In this document: positions 1 through 11,787 of the stretch, piece by piece
Layout: every line of letters starts with the position of its first letter
How positions within the stretch are numbered: the stretch's first letter is position 1
Assembly: GCA_002633005.1 (NCBI GenBank)
Contig: NMRA01000242.1
Location: forward strand, 213,331-277,330
Origin: Phoronis australis
Lineage: Eukaryota; Phoronida; Phoronidae
Length of the DNA: 64,000 nucleotides
Direction: 5' to 3'
Made by a program: the position numbers and the translations under genes
The notes under the pieces: generated by a model
Told to the model about the DNA's origin: nothing
Seen by the model: the letters and a program-made list of their open reading frames with translations, nothing else
Database searches by the model: none

Positions 1-655
1 AAGGTAACAGAACTGAAATTACTGTAATAAACTTGTATACCAATGTAGGCATCTCTTTGTGTTTGTGTTTACTTACCTAATAACAGATAAATGCAAAGGA
101 AGAATTGCAATACACGAAACAATGTAAAATCAGAATGTCTACAGGACATGACCCCAAGTTGCACAGACGAAATACAAACAAAATTTAGAAGGCCTGTATC
201 ATTTTGTGAATTAGAAACCTCAGAAGTCTTGAGAAGCTGTGGAGTTGTAACCAGAAACTGGAGAAAATGTCGCCTGGTAGATAGTACGGTAACAGTTCTC
301 CAGTTTGGGACACACAATCTCTTAAATTTGGGACACAAAACTTAAAATATTCTTGATTCTGTGGATTGGGACATGGTAGATTTTAGTTGTTCACCAGTTC
401 TTAAATTTCGGGTACATCGTTTTGTATCAAGTGTCTGAAAATAGATTTGGCAGTTCATAGTGTATAGTAACACTGAGGTAAATAATTGCTAGCCATTGAT
501 GGAAATTCTTAAATTTGGGACGGCGAATATTGAAGATTTCTCAAATTTGGTGCAAGCTCTGACCTTGAGCAAATTAATTAAATTTTCACTGTCCAAAACT
601 GAAGAATTTTCACCGTAAGTAGTATAAAGACTATTAAGGTTACAGAGACGCTTAC

Positions 656-3600
656 ATATCTGACGGTCCATAGCGTGAGGGAGTGGCACAGACAAGTACA
701 TGAATGGCTCGTACGTCACAGAAACATGATGACACTCGCAGCAGACAACCTACAACAGATATGGAAGCTCCAGAAACAAAGTCAATCATGAGTTCAGTTC
801 ACAATAAGTTGTCTACTTGTTTATATATGTCTTTATAGTCAAGAGGGAATAACCCCCCTTTGGCTATTAAAAAACTTTTGATTTAGACCATTTTCCTTTA
901 TAAAATTGGTCTCAATTTGTTTGCTTACTCACATGAGGAATGATTTCTGTTTCAAGGAGGAGCTGACACATTGGTAGTGCTCAAGTGAAACCATGCTCGT
1001 CACACAAAATGACGTGCTATCACAAGCCAACGTATTTCAGCATGATCTCCAGCACTATAGAACTGCCAACTCTTCTCAAACCTATGTATCCAACCTGATC
1101 TGCAGCAATACTGAACTGTCAACTCTTCTCAAGCTGAGGAATCATTTCTAATCTGTCTAATCCGAGTAAGGAACAAGTTATTGTGATAAGTAGTCTACGT
1201 TAAAAGTTGGCTTATAGCTGCTTTAAATACACCTAAGAAATGTGTTGGTGTTGAAACTCACTTGGTTCTTGAATTGACCCTGGAAAGTGTCAACGACAAC
1301 GCTACAGTTTCTTGATATGTATTGCTGCCAAGCTTTCTCCGCCTGTAGAACATCTTGGGCATCCAACAGTGCTTTATTTGCCCTAATGACTGCATCAGTT
1401 GGTGATGAGTTTGACGGTATAGTGTTGGTCTTAGCACCGTCACCACTCCCCATGGCAACCTGATCAGTAATATGATCACAGCCCTGGACATTGTCCCTCA
1501 GAATGTTCTTTGACACGTTCACCTTGCGCTTGGCTTCCTGCTTAATATTTTTCGGGGTGTCGTCCATCTTCTTCCTTTTGATGTTGTTGATACTACAGGT
1601 GGCATCATCATCAACCTCCATGGAGTTGAACTTCACCTTGAGGCTCTCTCCGCCGAACTTCTCTCGGTTGTTGGCCATGTTTGACAGAAGGTTCGTGCTC
1701 TTCACATCCTTGGCTGGTGATGGCTTGGCCACATAGGCAGCCATCTCGTTCAAACTACTGAAAGAATCATATTGTGAGTTACTAGCAGTAAAATCATGCT
1801 TTGTTGGAAACTTGTCGCTGTCATATGATGGAGATTCCTCAATGTCGGCAACAACCACATTGACGTTTTTAGTTTTTGTGTCCTTCATGTATAGATCTTC
1901 TATGCTTGGCAGGTGACCCTGGTTGCCTGAGTCTTCTTCATGGGGAATGTTATCATTGGTCCGATCATGAATAGCACCAGCAGTAGATATGGTTATAGAC
2001 TCTGTCTTATTGCTTACTGTTGGTTGGGTGATGTCTGTAGCACAGTCAGCGGTGGCCTCTATAGGTTTGAATGCATTCTCTCTCTCGCCCTCGGATATCA
2101 CACATTCACAAGGAATTGTCTGCATTCGCAGCACGTTGTTCTGTAAGGCAGATTCAGAACTCTGAAGTGACGATGTCGTTGAGTGGTCACTTAACTCTGA
2201 CATGGGGGTCATGTTTTCCTCTGCCCTGGACAAGGCAAGGTCTTGAGACAGCTCGCACATGGCATCGCTTTTAGCGCTATGAGATGTATTCCAACACAAG
2301 TTATTGGCCTCTGATTGGTCATAGACACAACCAATAGCAGCCGGCGTGGCCTGGACCTCCTTTTGGTTATTCAATGGCTCGTCTTTGCATTTTTCCCTTG
2401 GCTGGTGTTGACAAGAGGCAGCCCTTGTAGTTGGATGAGGGCTGTCACGAGACTGTCTTGCCTCGTTCAGTTGTTCATGAAGAGCGTCCAGCATCAGGGC
2501 CAGGAACTCCTGGCAGTCATGCTGAAAAATAATGAAACAGGCACATTGATTAAATCTCAATAGTCCTTACCTGCTCATAGTCAGTGGCGGATGTAGGAAA
2601 CCATAAGGGGGGGCCAACATGTTGCATCGGGGAATTAGGCAAAGCGCGATTGTATGTACACAGGTGGCCCGAAAGTTGCGGGGGCTGGGGATGTGGACCT
2701 GCTGTTCACAAAATCTATTGGTGGTGGACAAAAAAAAAAACGGCAGCATGATACCGCCCAGATCTGAGGTCGCTGCTGGTCCTAGAGGGAGGGAGCGGGA
2801 CCCTTGCCCCCCCCTAAATCCGCCTATGAGAGTACAACAGTAACGCAAAGTGCAGAAGTGAGCTCACAACTGCTCCCCAACACATCTTGGCCAGCATGAT
2901 CGCCTGATGCTAGCACATTCAAGCCATACATCTCCCTGTCAAAGTCCATAAGAATTTGGCAATTCATTTTAATTACAATAATCAATGGACAAGCAACTAA
3001 AATGGCAAACAGGCGGTGTTATGGTGATCCAACCTATCATAATCAAATGGTACTCCAGCAATGAATCCTTGTGTCAAGTTTCATCAAAATCAATTGAGCA
3101 GTTTCGACAATAATCAATGGACAAGTATTATCTTGTCAAAAACTATCAGGGCAAATTGTTAAAATGTGGCAAAAACTGCACCACAAATGGCATGCATCAA
3201 ATGGTGTTTATAAATATCACAAATGATCACTAGGTGGCACAGTATATGTCAAAAAAAAAACAATAATGGGAAGGCCTCATTGCCTCCTTAACAGAAACTT
3301 ATTGCCACATTTCATGAAAACGTGTCCAAGAACTTTCAGATAAATGTGGCCAACAGGGGTTTCTACAGAAGTCAAATCTGTCCAAAAATCAACTGATGTT
3401 CAAGTATACCCATCACATATCTTTTTTGCAAATTCCATCAACATCATTTTGACAGTAACTGATGGCCAAGTAGAAAACTATGATGGTCAAGTAATATCTT
3501 GTAGAAAACTATGATGGTCAAGTAATATCTTGTAGAAAACTATGATGGTCAAGTAATATCTTGTAGAAAACTATGATGGTCAAGTAATATCTTGTAGAAA

Positions 3601-6600
3601 ACTATGATGGTCAAGTAATATCTTGTAGAAAACTATGATGGCCAATAAGGGGTGGCTGGGAAGTTGAATCTGTCCGATAATCAACTGGTGGCGATGCATT
3701 CCAGCAAAAAACATTTTGTGACAATTTAACGAAAATGACAATGAGTAATGGACAAGTAATATCTGCCAAAACTAAAATGGCCAAAAGGAATGCTGGTGTA
3801 GAGAAATCTGTGCAAAAATCAACTAGTGCCGGCATATTCCTACCATATAACTTTTGGTCACGTTTCGCCCTAACCTGTGAAGCTGTTTTGACAATAACTG
3901 ACTAACTTGATATTTTGTGAAAACTAAAATGACCGACAGAAGGTGCTGCTGTTGTTGAATCTGTCCCACAGTCAACTGGTGCCAGTCAAGTCATTCAATA
4001 ATCGACGGAAAAAGAAAACCTAGTAAAAACTAAAATGGCAAAAATGGCTGTGCTATGGTTGTTGACTCTAGAAAACGGGATTGGTGGTGGAGAGTTCCCA
4101 CCAAATACCTCTGCGTCAAGTTGTGGCATAATTCCTCAAGTCGATTAGTCAAAAAATGAGACAAGTAATTTCTTGCTGAATACTAAAACGGCCCCAGCGA
4201 TGCCTCGATAACCAAATCCATCTATTCAACTTCTCATTTCTAAAGTAACAATCACAAAAGAAAAACTAACCTGGCGAAAATCTTGAAACTGTGAAAAGTA
4301 GGCACCAAGGGTTTCCTTGAACTTGGATGGCCATATAACTGAGTACTTCCCACACCACACTTTCTGCAGGATGGTATAGAACCTGCTGGTCAGTGTCACC
4401 TCACCCTTCACCTCGGGGGGCAAGTTCTCAAGGAAGTGCTTGACCAGTCGTGTGTTACATAGCAGGCACTGCAGGCCAGCATTCATAAAGCAGGTGTTGC
4501 CAAGGTTACGGAAACCGCAGACACCAGCAACAGCACTGGAATCTGAGAAACAACAAGGCAACACTATGAGGACAAGTGTGACAAATGTCTAAGTTTAAAG
4601 TGACAATAAACCCGTAAAAAAGCAAACTTTTGGCTTATATCTAAAAACTTGTTCCTTACTCAGACAAAGAAGTGTTCTCTGGGCTTGAAAAGACTTGACA
4701 GTTCATTATTCCTTAGGATCACGCTCCACACGTAGAACGACATGAGAAGTCAGCTTACAGTGCTTGATCACAAGCAACAACTTTTTAGTTCTTTAGTTCT
4801 GAAACCACCTCTAATTTGACTAAGGAACAATTTGAGACAAGTTTTATAATGTTAAGTGGTCTAAATCAAAAGTTGGTTTTTGAGACGAAAGCTGGGTTAA
4901 TAACCACTTAAATATAACATGTCATGAAGTAAGTGAAGGATAGGGATAATATATCGTGAAGTATACATGGCAATAACAATCAACATACTATGAAGTACGT
5001 GTAAGCAAAACATACCATACATGTATGACATACAGTAAAGTACGTCTAAGTATAACATACTGTGAAGTATGTGCACATACAACATACTGTGAACTATGTG
5101 AATGTATGAAATACCATGGATATGGTCTGAACTTCATTACACTAAGATTCTGTGATATCGCATGTCACTACAAATATCACCTTACTAACGCCCACTGTCT
5201 ATGATTGACTTAACAACTAGACACAAAGCCACAGTAACTCTGCCAATACAAAAAGAGCAACACGATAGTGAATGTTTCACAATGACTCAGCTGTGATACT
5301 TTGAGTGCAATACTACTAACTACTGCCCTAATTTACCTCAGGCCTCAGGGACCTGACAAAAGGCTGATTACAGTCACTAGAATCAAGTAATTCAGATGAT
5401 TTAGCAGCCAGGGGCCAGTTGAAGAATCAGGTGACATTAATACCTGTAACGTCTTTGTAAGATGGAGTGTCCAAGTAAGGTGGCGGACCATACACTGTGC
5501 CCTCGTTAACAGGGCTGGTGCGGTGCACTGGAAATAAACAAAAGAACTAACTGAAGAATAAGTTTGACCCCGTGTGCGAACATTTGTAGTCACCTTGATA
5601 TTCATGCTTAATACAGGTAGACTCCAGGAACGCAAGGACATACGCTAGGACCTACGCTAGGACCTACGCTAGGACCTAACTAAAATCTAGCCAAAATCAC
5701 ATGTTCTCATTTGAAATACACGACAATATCTCATGTAATCTCTCAAAGTCTTGCTTTTTAGCGAGGTCCTTGCGTTACGGTACTCTACCCAGTTATAGGA
5801 GCATGTGACATCATTTATTGATCTGACTTTTTACACAATTCCCTTGTCTATTGATAGAACAATGTAACTAGTAATATTGCAATGAAGCTAATTACTGTGA
5901 CAATTGTCAATAATAAAACAAGTTTCAATGCATGTGCCAGAAAGCCATTAAAAACTACTAAACAGGTAAGTTTACACTAATAATTTCCAAGAAATATAGA
6001 AAATTGACATATTTCATACATGCATGAGTCTAGAAAGAAATTCTGCACAATTTGATATCAAAGGAGTTTTCGTCCTACACTGAAAGGACGCTGATTTAAG
6101 AAAAATCAATTGTCACAAAACGGAAGCCAAAAAATAGATGGCCTAAGAAGTGATCAACTGTTTCAAAAAGATGACTTTAGTTATGAATGGTAGAAGTATA
6201 CTTCATTCCCAATTACGAATTAAAATGGAAAACAAAATCAACTCTCTAAAACTAGTCTTGAAGTTTCCCTTGCCATGACAGCAATAGAATTTCTTCCATT
6301 ACAGGAACTAAAGAGTCACTTGACATAGACTTGAAGCATTGAAATTTATGATGAATTCGCACACACCATCAAAACTGCATGCTTTTTGAAACTCATTGTA
6401 CTCGCAGATGACCTGGACGATATTAATAGAGATGGAAATCATATGCGTTTGTGTGGATAGCATTGAAATGTCATCATTTTGTTTCTTTATGTATCTTCCT
6501 TCAATAAAGTTGAGGTAAACAGGAAATGCCACATAATATAGAGAACAGCTTAACACCATTTTCAGTGTATCACACTGGTACATAAATTGTCTGCGCATTT

Positions 6601-7051
6601 CAGATTCATGCTCAGCTATATCAAGGTAATCCACTGAAAGGTACCTGCAACAGTCCTCTTAACATTTAAAATTCATTGTGGACTAAAATGTCTGTATGAT
6701 TAGCAAAAGGGCCCGAGTTGGAGTCCCGGTTGGGGGCAGAGATATTTTCAGACTTATATTCATCAGGTCATGTGATATGGCCAACAGAGGGCATGCTGAC
6801 CAGAATTAAAATGTTTGCCAATTCAATAGCTGTTCTAAATAACACTTTAAATAGTGCTTACAGATGCTTAAAAGTGCCTCTAAACATTATTCTCCTTCAG
6901 CCCACTCACCGCTAAGTTCCATGTTGTTCTGGAATGACGTCATGTCACCTCTGGCTGCTGCTGCCACTTCTGCATCAGCGTCAAACAGATCAGTGCTGCC
7001 CCCTGTTTTAAGAGTGGGTGGTTCACTTGAAGGTCTAGGACTGGAGCTCAT
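656..7051 (-). CDS. Ubiquitin-specific protease (USP, peptidase C19), 5' part of gene
   Basis: Cysteine deubiquitinase that would cleave ubiquitin from substrates. Five exons join in phase on the minus strand: 7051-6910 (ATG at 7051), 5527-5444, 4542-4271, 2521-1262 and 749-656, each with AG/GT borders. The Cys box NLGNTCFMN puts the catalytic Cys at residue 93. The HDCQEFLALMLDALHEQLN box starts at residue 167, straight after the exon 3/4 junction. A strand SRNCSVVVDTFQGQFKNQ near residues 569-586 is followed by VVCCECHH (zinc-binding CxxC) and EPFMYLSVPLP. The motif order resembles the USP4/15/32 group, but no DUSP or UBL domain precedes the catalytic core. About 350 Ser/Asn/Lys-rich residues are inserted between the DCQEF box and the zinc half. 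The second zinc CxxC and the His box must lie off the left edge, so the gene is truncated by the window. Subfamily is not assigned. Confidence 0.88.
1262..2521 (-). CDS. USP exon 4: DCQEF box plus large low-complexity insert
   Basis: A single 1260-base exon (420 codons, phase 0 at both ends) among neighbours of 84-272 bases. It opens with HDCQEFLALMLDALHEQLN and closes with the strand entering the zinc ribbon. Between them lies a hydrophilic stretch rich in Ser, Thr, Asn, Asp and Lys, with a basic run (KRKKMDD, KQEAKRK) near its C-terminal third that could act as a nuclear signal; that last point is inference. Acceptor at 2522-2523, donor GTGAGT at 1261-1256. Confidence 0.85.
2582..2828. mobile_element. 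Degenerate hAT-like MITE, CAGTGGCGGAT type
   Basis: The left end reads CAGTGGCGGATGTAGG and the right end is its imperfect complement, ending in CCCCCCTAAATCCGCC. Possible 5 bp target-site duplication ATAGT/AGAGT, one mismatch. Same end type as the intact copy at 44347-44611. It sits in the USP intron just upstream of exon 4. No coding capacity. Confidence 0.6.
2940..4170. repeat. Degenerate long-period repeat filling the USP intron
   Basis: The intron between USP exons 3 and 4 holds diverged units of roughly 100-200 bp. Recurrent phrases are 'aatggacaagtaatatcttg', 'aaaactaaaatggccaa', 'aaatcaactggtg' and 'cacatttcatgaaaa'. Related phrases recur in the SMC4 intron near 32820-33060 and, in the opposite orientation, near 59700-62500. 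No open reading frame of note. Unit borders are approximate by eye. Confidence 0.5.
3470..3646. repeat. 31-bp minisatellite, about 5.7 copies
   Basis: The unit starting gtagaaaactatgatggtca recurs at 3470, 3501, 3532, 3563, 3594 and 3625, a constant 31-base period with almost no divergence. It lies inside the degenerate intron repeat and is a recent expansion of one unit of it. Confidence 0.9.
4271..4542 (-). CDS. USP exon 3: catalytic Cys box
   Basis: 272-base exon. The acceptor at 4543-4545 follows a pyrimidine tract on the minus strand, and the donor GTTAGT starts at 4270. It encodes CGFRNLGNTCFMNAGLQCLL and continues to FSQFQDFRQ, joining in phase 0 to HDCQEF of exon 4. The Cys in NTCFMN is the expected nucleophile of the C19 family. 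Confidence 0.9.
4900..5115. repeat. Imperfect AT-rich tandem repeat
   Basis: Variants of 'aacatactgtgaagtatgtg' recur with a period near 30 bases in the intron between USP exons 2 and 3. The minus-strand ORF across it (Tyr/Leu/Met-rich) is a product of the repeat. Confidence 0.5.
5690..5790. repeat. Interspersed repeat fragment shared with 46232-46330
   Basis: The stretch beginning agccaaaatcac, through 'tctcatgtaatctc' to 'gcgaggtccttgcgtta', has a close match on the plus strand at 46232-46330. No coding content. Confidence 0.5.
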
Positions 7052-7405
7052 TGTGCGCTCTAGATAATAAGTAACAAGTTCACAAGAGATAAAAAGATAA
7101 CCCAGAGAATGAGTAACAAATTAATTGCAGTCCATTTGACATGGTCACCACAGACAGATCTCAGCATTGCATATCCTGTCATTTGACAAAATGACCTGGA
7201 ATAAAATGAAACGCTTACCGTATTGTCAGGGGCATGTGTTTCATTTGCAAAATACTGTACTTGCCTAGAAATTCAAACAGAAAAAACAAAAAACAGCAGG
7301 TTTGAGTCTAGCTTCAAGCAACGATCTTTTTGATACTCTTTCATGGNTGTAGCCTCCATACCTGGCATACTTTCCAAAAGCACGACGATTTATAAAGAAC
7401 ACATA

Positions 7406-8876
7406 CTGTTTTCGCCCTAATAAGCGCCCAGGGCGCTTAGAAAAGTTCGCTTCAGGAAGGGGGGTACTTATAGCCCAAAGTGGTTGAAACCCGGTCTCTG
7501 AAACAGGTGAAATCGTAAGCTACAATTCATTAAATTTACGCTCTGTGACGCATCTGTAACCTACGACAGACGTTCTACAAAATTGCAGTGCATTGATATC
7601 AAACTTTGTTGTTAAATTACAAGCATTTTTCAGAAAATCCCAGTACGAAAACTCGCCGACTGACTCATCAATGCCTCGCAATCGCCAATAGGTCAACTTG
7701 AATCCTTAATGAGTAAAAATATAGTTTCGACTCAACAAATTACCTGAAGTCCTTAAGTTTTCAAAATAGCGTCCCTAAGATTTTTAAGTTCCTGTGGAGT
7801 CGGGATTAACTGCATATTAAGTCCAAATCTGTTCTAGATCGTAGCCCGCAACACGAGAAAAATCTCTGGACGAACACACAGGTTGTTGTCACGTGACGTT
7901 TATTTTGAAGTTTGTCTGCGTATTGTGTGAGTGATCGAGTGCGTGTATGTCAGCAGAGTTCATTTGCCAGAGTAAACGCGACATAACGTAGATCTAGGTG
8001 TGCAACTAAAGAAATTAACACAAGCAGTAAAGCAGAACGTCTTTCATTTAGCACTTGCTGATCTCATCTGCTAAAAAACGTTCGAGAATTGTCTCGGTAA
8101 AGCCGATATTGAGTGTCTGGATGCGTGACAATCTAAGTTATTTTTCGGGAGATTCAGGGGGTATTAGGATACGGAAGTATTCACTATCAGTGGGTCATTT
8201 TGACTTTAAAAACACCAATTACGATTAATTTAATAATTCCTCCTAAAAATAACTCAAATGTTACGGTATTAAAAACTTTCGGAAATAAGTGCCAGTATTT
8301 ATTCTTTGCCAATGCTATGTTACCTGTTTCATGAATAGATAATTCCTGAAGACTATCTTCGATGACAGGTACTTGCATGTAGCGCACGCTTTTTGGTCAC
8401 GTGGTTTTAACAAAGGTCAAGTTTTTATTAGTCTTCGATTCACTGTTTTCACGTATACAAAGAAATTTGGATTCCTGTTGAGGGAGAAGATCTGTGCAGG
8501 AAAGATACAATACAATCCCTTTGACAAGTACGCTGCGTCTGTTCAAAAAAGCCAGACCATAATAGGACACGTCCCTCACAAGATCAATAAAACTTTTGCG
8601 TTCTTTTTGAAGCATGGTGGAAGTTTGAAGTGTATTTTCACGGCTAAATACCAACACAACGGCGAAGCTCATGGTCTACAAATTCCGCACACAATGACTT
8701 TTTCAGGACTGTCGGATCTTATTGTTAAATTGAAGACGTTACTGTTGGATTTTAGAACTGTAGGTAAGGCATTTTTCGCATGTACATGGTATTCATGGAT
8801 TGGGTGCTTATTTTAGCAGTCTGAAAACGCGTGGGGGTGCTTAAAGGGGCGTGGGTGATTATTAGGGCGAATACGG
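7406..8876 (+). mobile_element. TIR transposon carrying a HIRAN-like exon
   Basis: The left end (7406) CTGTTTTCGCCCTAATAAGC and right end (to 8876) TTATTAGGGCGAATACGG are imperfect inverted repeats sharing the core TTCGCCCTAATAA. Both ends abut TA (7404-7405 and 8877-8878), compatible with a 2 bp TA duplication but too short to be decisive. The inner left end adds a GCGCCCAGGGCGC palindrome. No transposase ORF was found; the only protein-like content is the broken HIRAN-like exon at 8432-8763. Superfamily not assigned. An N at 7347 lies just outside. Confidence 0.6.
8432..8763 (+). pseudogene. HIRAN-like domain exon, frameshifted
   Basis: An acceptor-like tttttattag ends at 8431 and a GTAAGG donor follows at 8764. 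In one frame the exon starts HCFHVYKEIWIPVEGEDLC and soon hits a stop. From about 8511 the adjacent frame continues YNPFDKYAASV, IIGHVPHKI, AFFLKHGG and IPHTMTFSG. Together these follow the pattern of HIRAN domains (strand, NP.DK.A..V, GH.P, final MTF.G), the DNA 3'-end-binding fold of HLTF/Rad5. A single extra A near 8506-8511 explains the shift. It lies inside the TIR element and is probably a decayed copy of a transposon-borne or captured gene. The family call rests on motif memory. Confidence 0.55.
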
Positions 8877-10241
8877 TAACCTTAGATCAAGCAATCTTGC
8901 AAACAAAATTTGTTACAAGATGGAGTGTCATAGGCTGCTTCACTTCAAGAAGACCAAAAACCAACAAAGGCACTGTCACTTGAAACAGGCAGGGACTACT
9001 GACAAAGACTCACTCAATGTCTTTACGTTAACAACCTTAGTAACTTTACATATATCTGCTTGCAGTTTAAACTATAGTAATACTTCCAACTAAGTCCACT
9101 TGGACATCAGTGGATTCAATGAAGTGGTTACTCAGTCTTTGATACTGAACATAATTATGGAATTACTGCATAACATGGCATCTGGGAGATCAATGAACTT
9201 GCATAAATTCTGGAAAAATCAGTCATTAATTACAAGATCAATAAGTGTTAAAAATGTCTTCTTAGAAAGAATTATTACAAGAGAAACACGGAGAGTTGAT
9301 AGGCACCTACTCTTGTATCTGCACCTCTGTCTGCCATCTGGTGTTGGGTAAAAGAACTGAACTGTTATCAACTGGAACTACTCGATCTCAATTGATACAA
9401 AATACGTTGTTTTATGGCATTCTCATTTGACAATAATTTTAAAGCAAGAGTGCCACATAAAAAGTTTTAAGTTTATTACTGATTTTACCTTCTATTACAT
9501 GCATAAAACTGTACAATCCCCTCACTCTAAAGCTTCAAGTTCAAGACCAGCCAGGGTAATGAACTTGCTAGCCAATACTCAGCTCTTAAACAGATAACCT
9601 CCAGCGACCAAAACGCCCATTTAACACCAGAAATACAAGTATTTTTGAATAAAATATTGTTTTTGTTTCTTACATACCACAGAAAGTAATTAATTGCGAT
9701 GTAAATTACACTGCCCATAATTCGTAGCCCCTTCGACAGCCCCTGAGATATTCTCAACCAATCAGCGTCAATACATACGACATTATTGTGTCAACAAAAT
9801 TTCCCCAAAACCTCATTGCACAACAGATGCTCTAGGCTAATATGCCGCATTGCATGGTGTATGGGTGCAACAACATAAGCAGCTATACATTTGCACAACT
9901 TCCTCCATCATGTGCCGACCATGGAATAGATTCATATCCATAAAAAGGAAGGACTGGCAACAAAATTCTAAGAGCAGCAAGATCTGTTCCAGCCATGGTG
10001 CAAAGCTGTATACTAAATATACAGCTAAGTGCTGATGTGGATAAAAAAATGACCAAATAAAATCTGACACAAAATTAGTGTCATTAAAAAGTACACTCTT
10101 CCTTGAGTCAACTAAAAAATTCACCAGTGTTGGAAAAACTGGAGTTTTGCCATTATTCTGCTTCTAAAATTGTGGTGCACTCTTTTGCGTCAGCTTTCAG
10201 CGACATGAAACACTGTGTCATCTATTGGCCAGTTTCTTCTT

Positions 10242-10740
10242 CAGGGCTTGGAATGACCAATGACAAAAAACGCGGAAACTTTTATGGCCCCAAAACATGC
10301 GCGCTACCTAGCCTTGAAATAGTCGATGTGAACCTTTCGCCGACAAAATTCGGGACTAAAAAAAAATCAAAATTAAGGTTACCACCATCAGTGGCATGCG
10401 TCTGCGTCTTTTTAGCTCGTCCGTCCACTCCCACCCCCACACATTTTTGGCTGCAGAGCCGTATTATTTGTCTCCGCGGTTTACAATCATGCGAGACGCC
10501 ATTGAAAATCCCACCACGCTATCCCAGATGCCCCGGCAATGTTACGTTTCTCCGAAACATAAAGAGCAGCTTCCGCTTTTCGAGGTGAACGTCGTCGGCA
10601 ACGGCGCGGTAAGAAAGGAATTTGCCGCGGAAATTTTATATCAAATCCGATTTTTTTTACGCGGAAATGTAATAAAATGCGCGGATAGAACATTTGAAAA
10701 AAGCGGAAATCCGCGTTTCCACGGAAAATTCCAAGCCTTG
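10242..10740. mobile_element. Non-autonomous TIR element, CAGGGCTTGGAAT family, copy 1
   Basis: Starts CAGGGCTTGGAATGACC and ends GGAAAATTCCAAGCCTTG. An exact 6 bp target-site duplication CTTCTT flanks it (10236-10241 and 10741-10746). 499 bp. The interior shares long blocks with 18846-19362, including repeated CGCGGAAA words near both ends. ORFs across it are by-products. The end sequence is hAT-like; no transposase present. Confidence 0.88.
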
Positions 10741-11787
10741 CTTCTTACCCCGATTCTTCAATTAACTGCTATTTTCTCCCACGGGGTTGCATACATGTCA
10801 TAACAAAGTATCTGAACAGGTTTCATTTTGTATCAAGTTTTTAGTACTTATTTAAATACCAGCAAACCGAATTTCAAAACAACTTTTGCTGCTGTGAAGC
10901 TGTCATCAATTCCTGCGAGATGTCACAAAATTTTAGAATATGACGTGTTTCACGAGCATACTGTTTTCAAAATGACGACAGACTTCTCTTTGTTATACAG
11001 CGCGGAGAATTACTCAAGAAAATGACGTTTCAAGGGGTAACGTGAGTGTCGGTTGCATGTACGTCCGCTGCTCATTAACTCTTCATGTTGATATAAGTTT
11101 CAAATGAGTATAACTACCATTGCTGTGAAATTTCGGGGCTAACAGAGCTCGACACAATGGTTTCCTAGCTGTATTTTGACGATAGTGCTTTTTGACGTTT
11201 TGTGTTACGATGGAGACCAAATTCGTTGAGTCAATGATGTCCTATGCTTCCATTAGTACCAGTGCCATCTAAAGTTTTTTTGGCGCTAAATGAGGTTCGT
11301 GATGGGCTACTGTACACTTCAATCTTGTATAGTAATAGGGCTACTTAATTAACAACTGGTGGATGCTATCATTGCTATGACACCGCATGTTGACATTTTT
11401 CATTAATAAATGTATTTCAGATGTTTTGGCACCATAAACGTATGCCTTCAGGGTTGGTTTTCCGACTAAATTTCCAAGAAGTTTACTCAACCAGTCAATG
11501 ACTGTCAATGTAATTTGACTGTCTGTGGTCACGATGAGAACTGAGGTCAATGTGAATCAAGTTTAGGAAGTCAGTAAAACAAAAAGCTGAAGGATATATA
11601 TTCTTTAACAATTACCTGTTCGGGTAAATCGAAAGCGCAAGCAGCAGGGTATGGTAAACCATGAACAAATGAAAACAAAAAAGAAAACCTTGATATCCGA
11701 ATGCGCATGAATTCTGAAAACAAAGATAATGATAATGCGTTTGAACGGATGATTTCGTGTATTAGCGTCAGGTGTCGCGTATTAAAA

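Larger units (their letters stand above)
7052..11787. other. Spacer between head-to-head USP and ASCC1 genes
   Basis: 4.7 kb between the first coding exons of two divergent genes. It contains a TIR transposon (7406-8876), a short non-autonomous element (10242-10740) and otherwise unassigned AT-rich DNA (8880-10240, 10750-11780). 9310-9420 resembles 51670-51780, so part of it is older repeat. A splice-acceptor-like ctag just before the USP ATG suggests a non-coding 5' exon in here. No CpG-rich promoter or TATA motif could be assigned. Confidence 0.6.

Noticed and set aside
69-338. Minus-strand ORF with a GTAAGT donor at its end as the next USP exon
   Set aside because: The peptide shows none of the expected USP zinc-ribbon or His-box text and no convincing acceptor; left unassigned.
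10103-10803. Overlapping plus and minus ORFs of 68-161 codons
   Set aside because: They lie across the transposon at 10242-10740 and share no feature with the matching ORFs at 18846-19523 beyond copied DNA.
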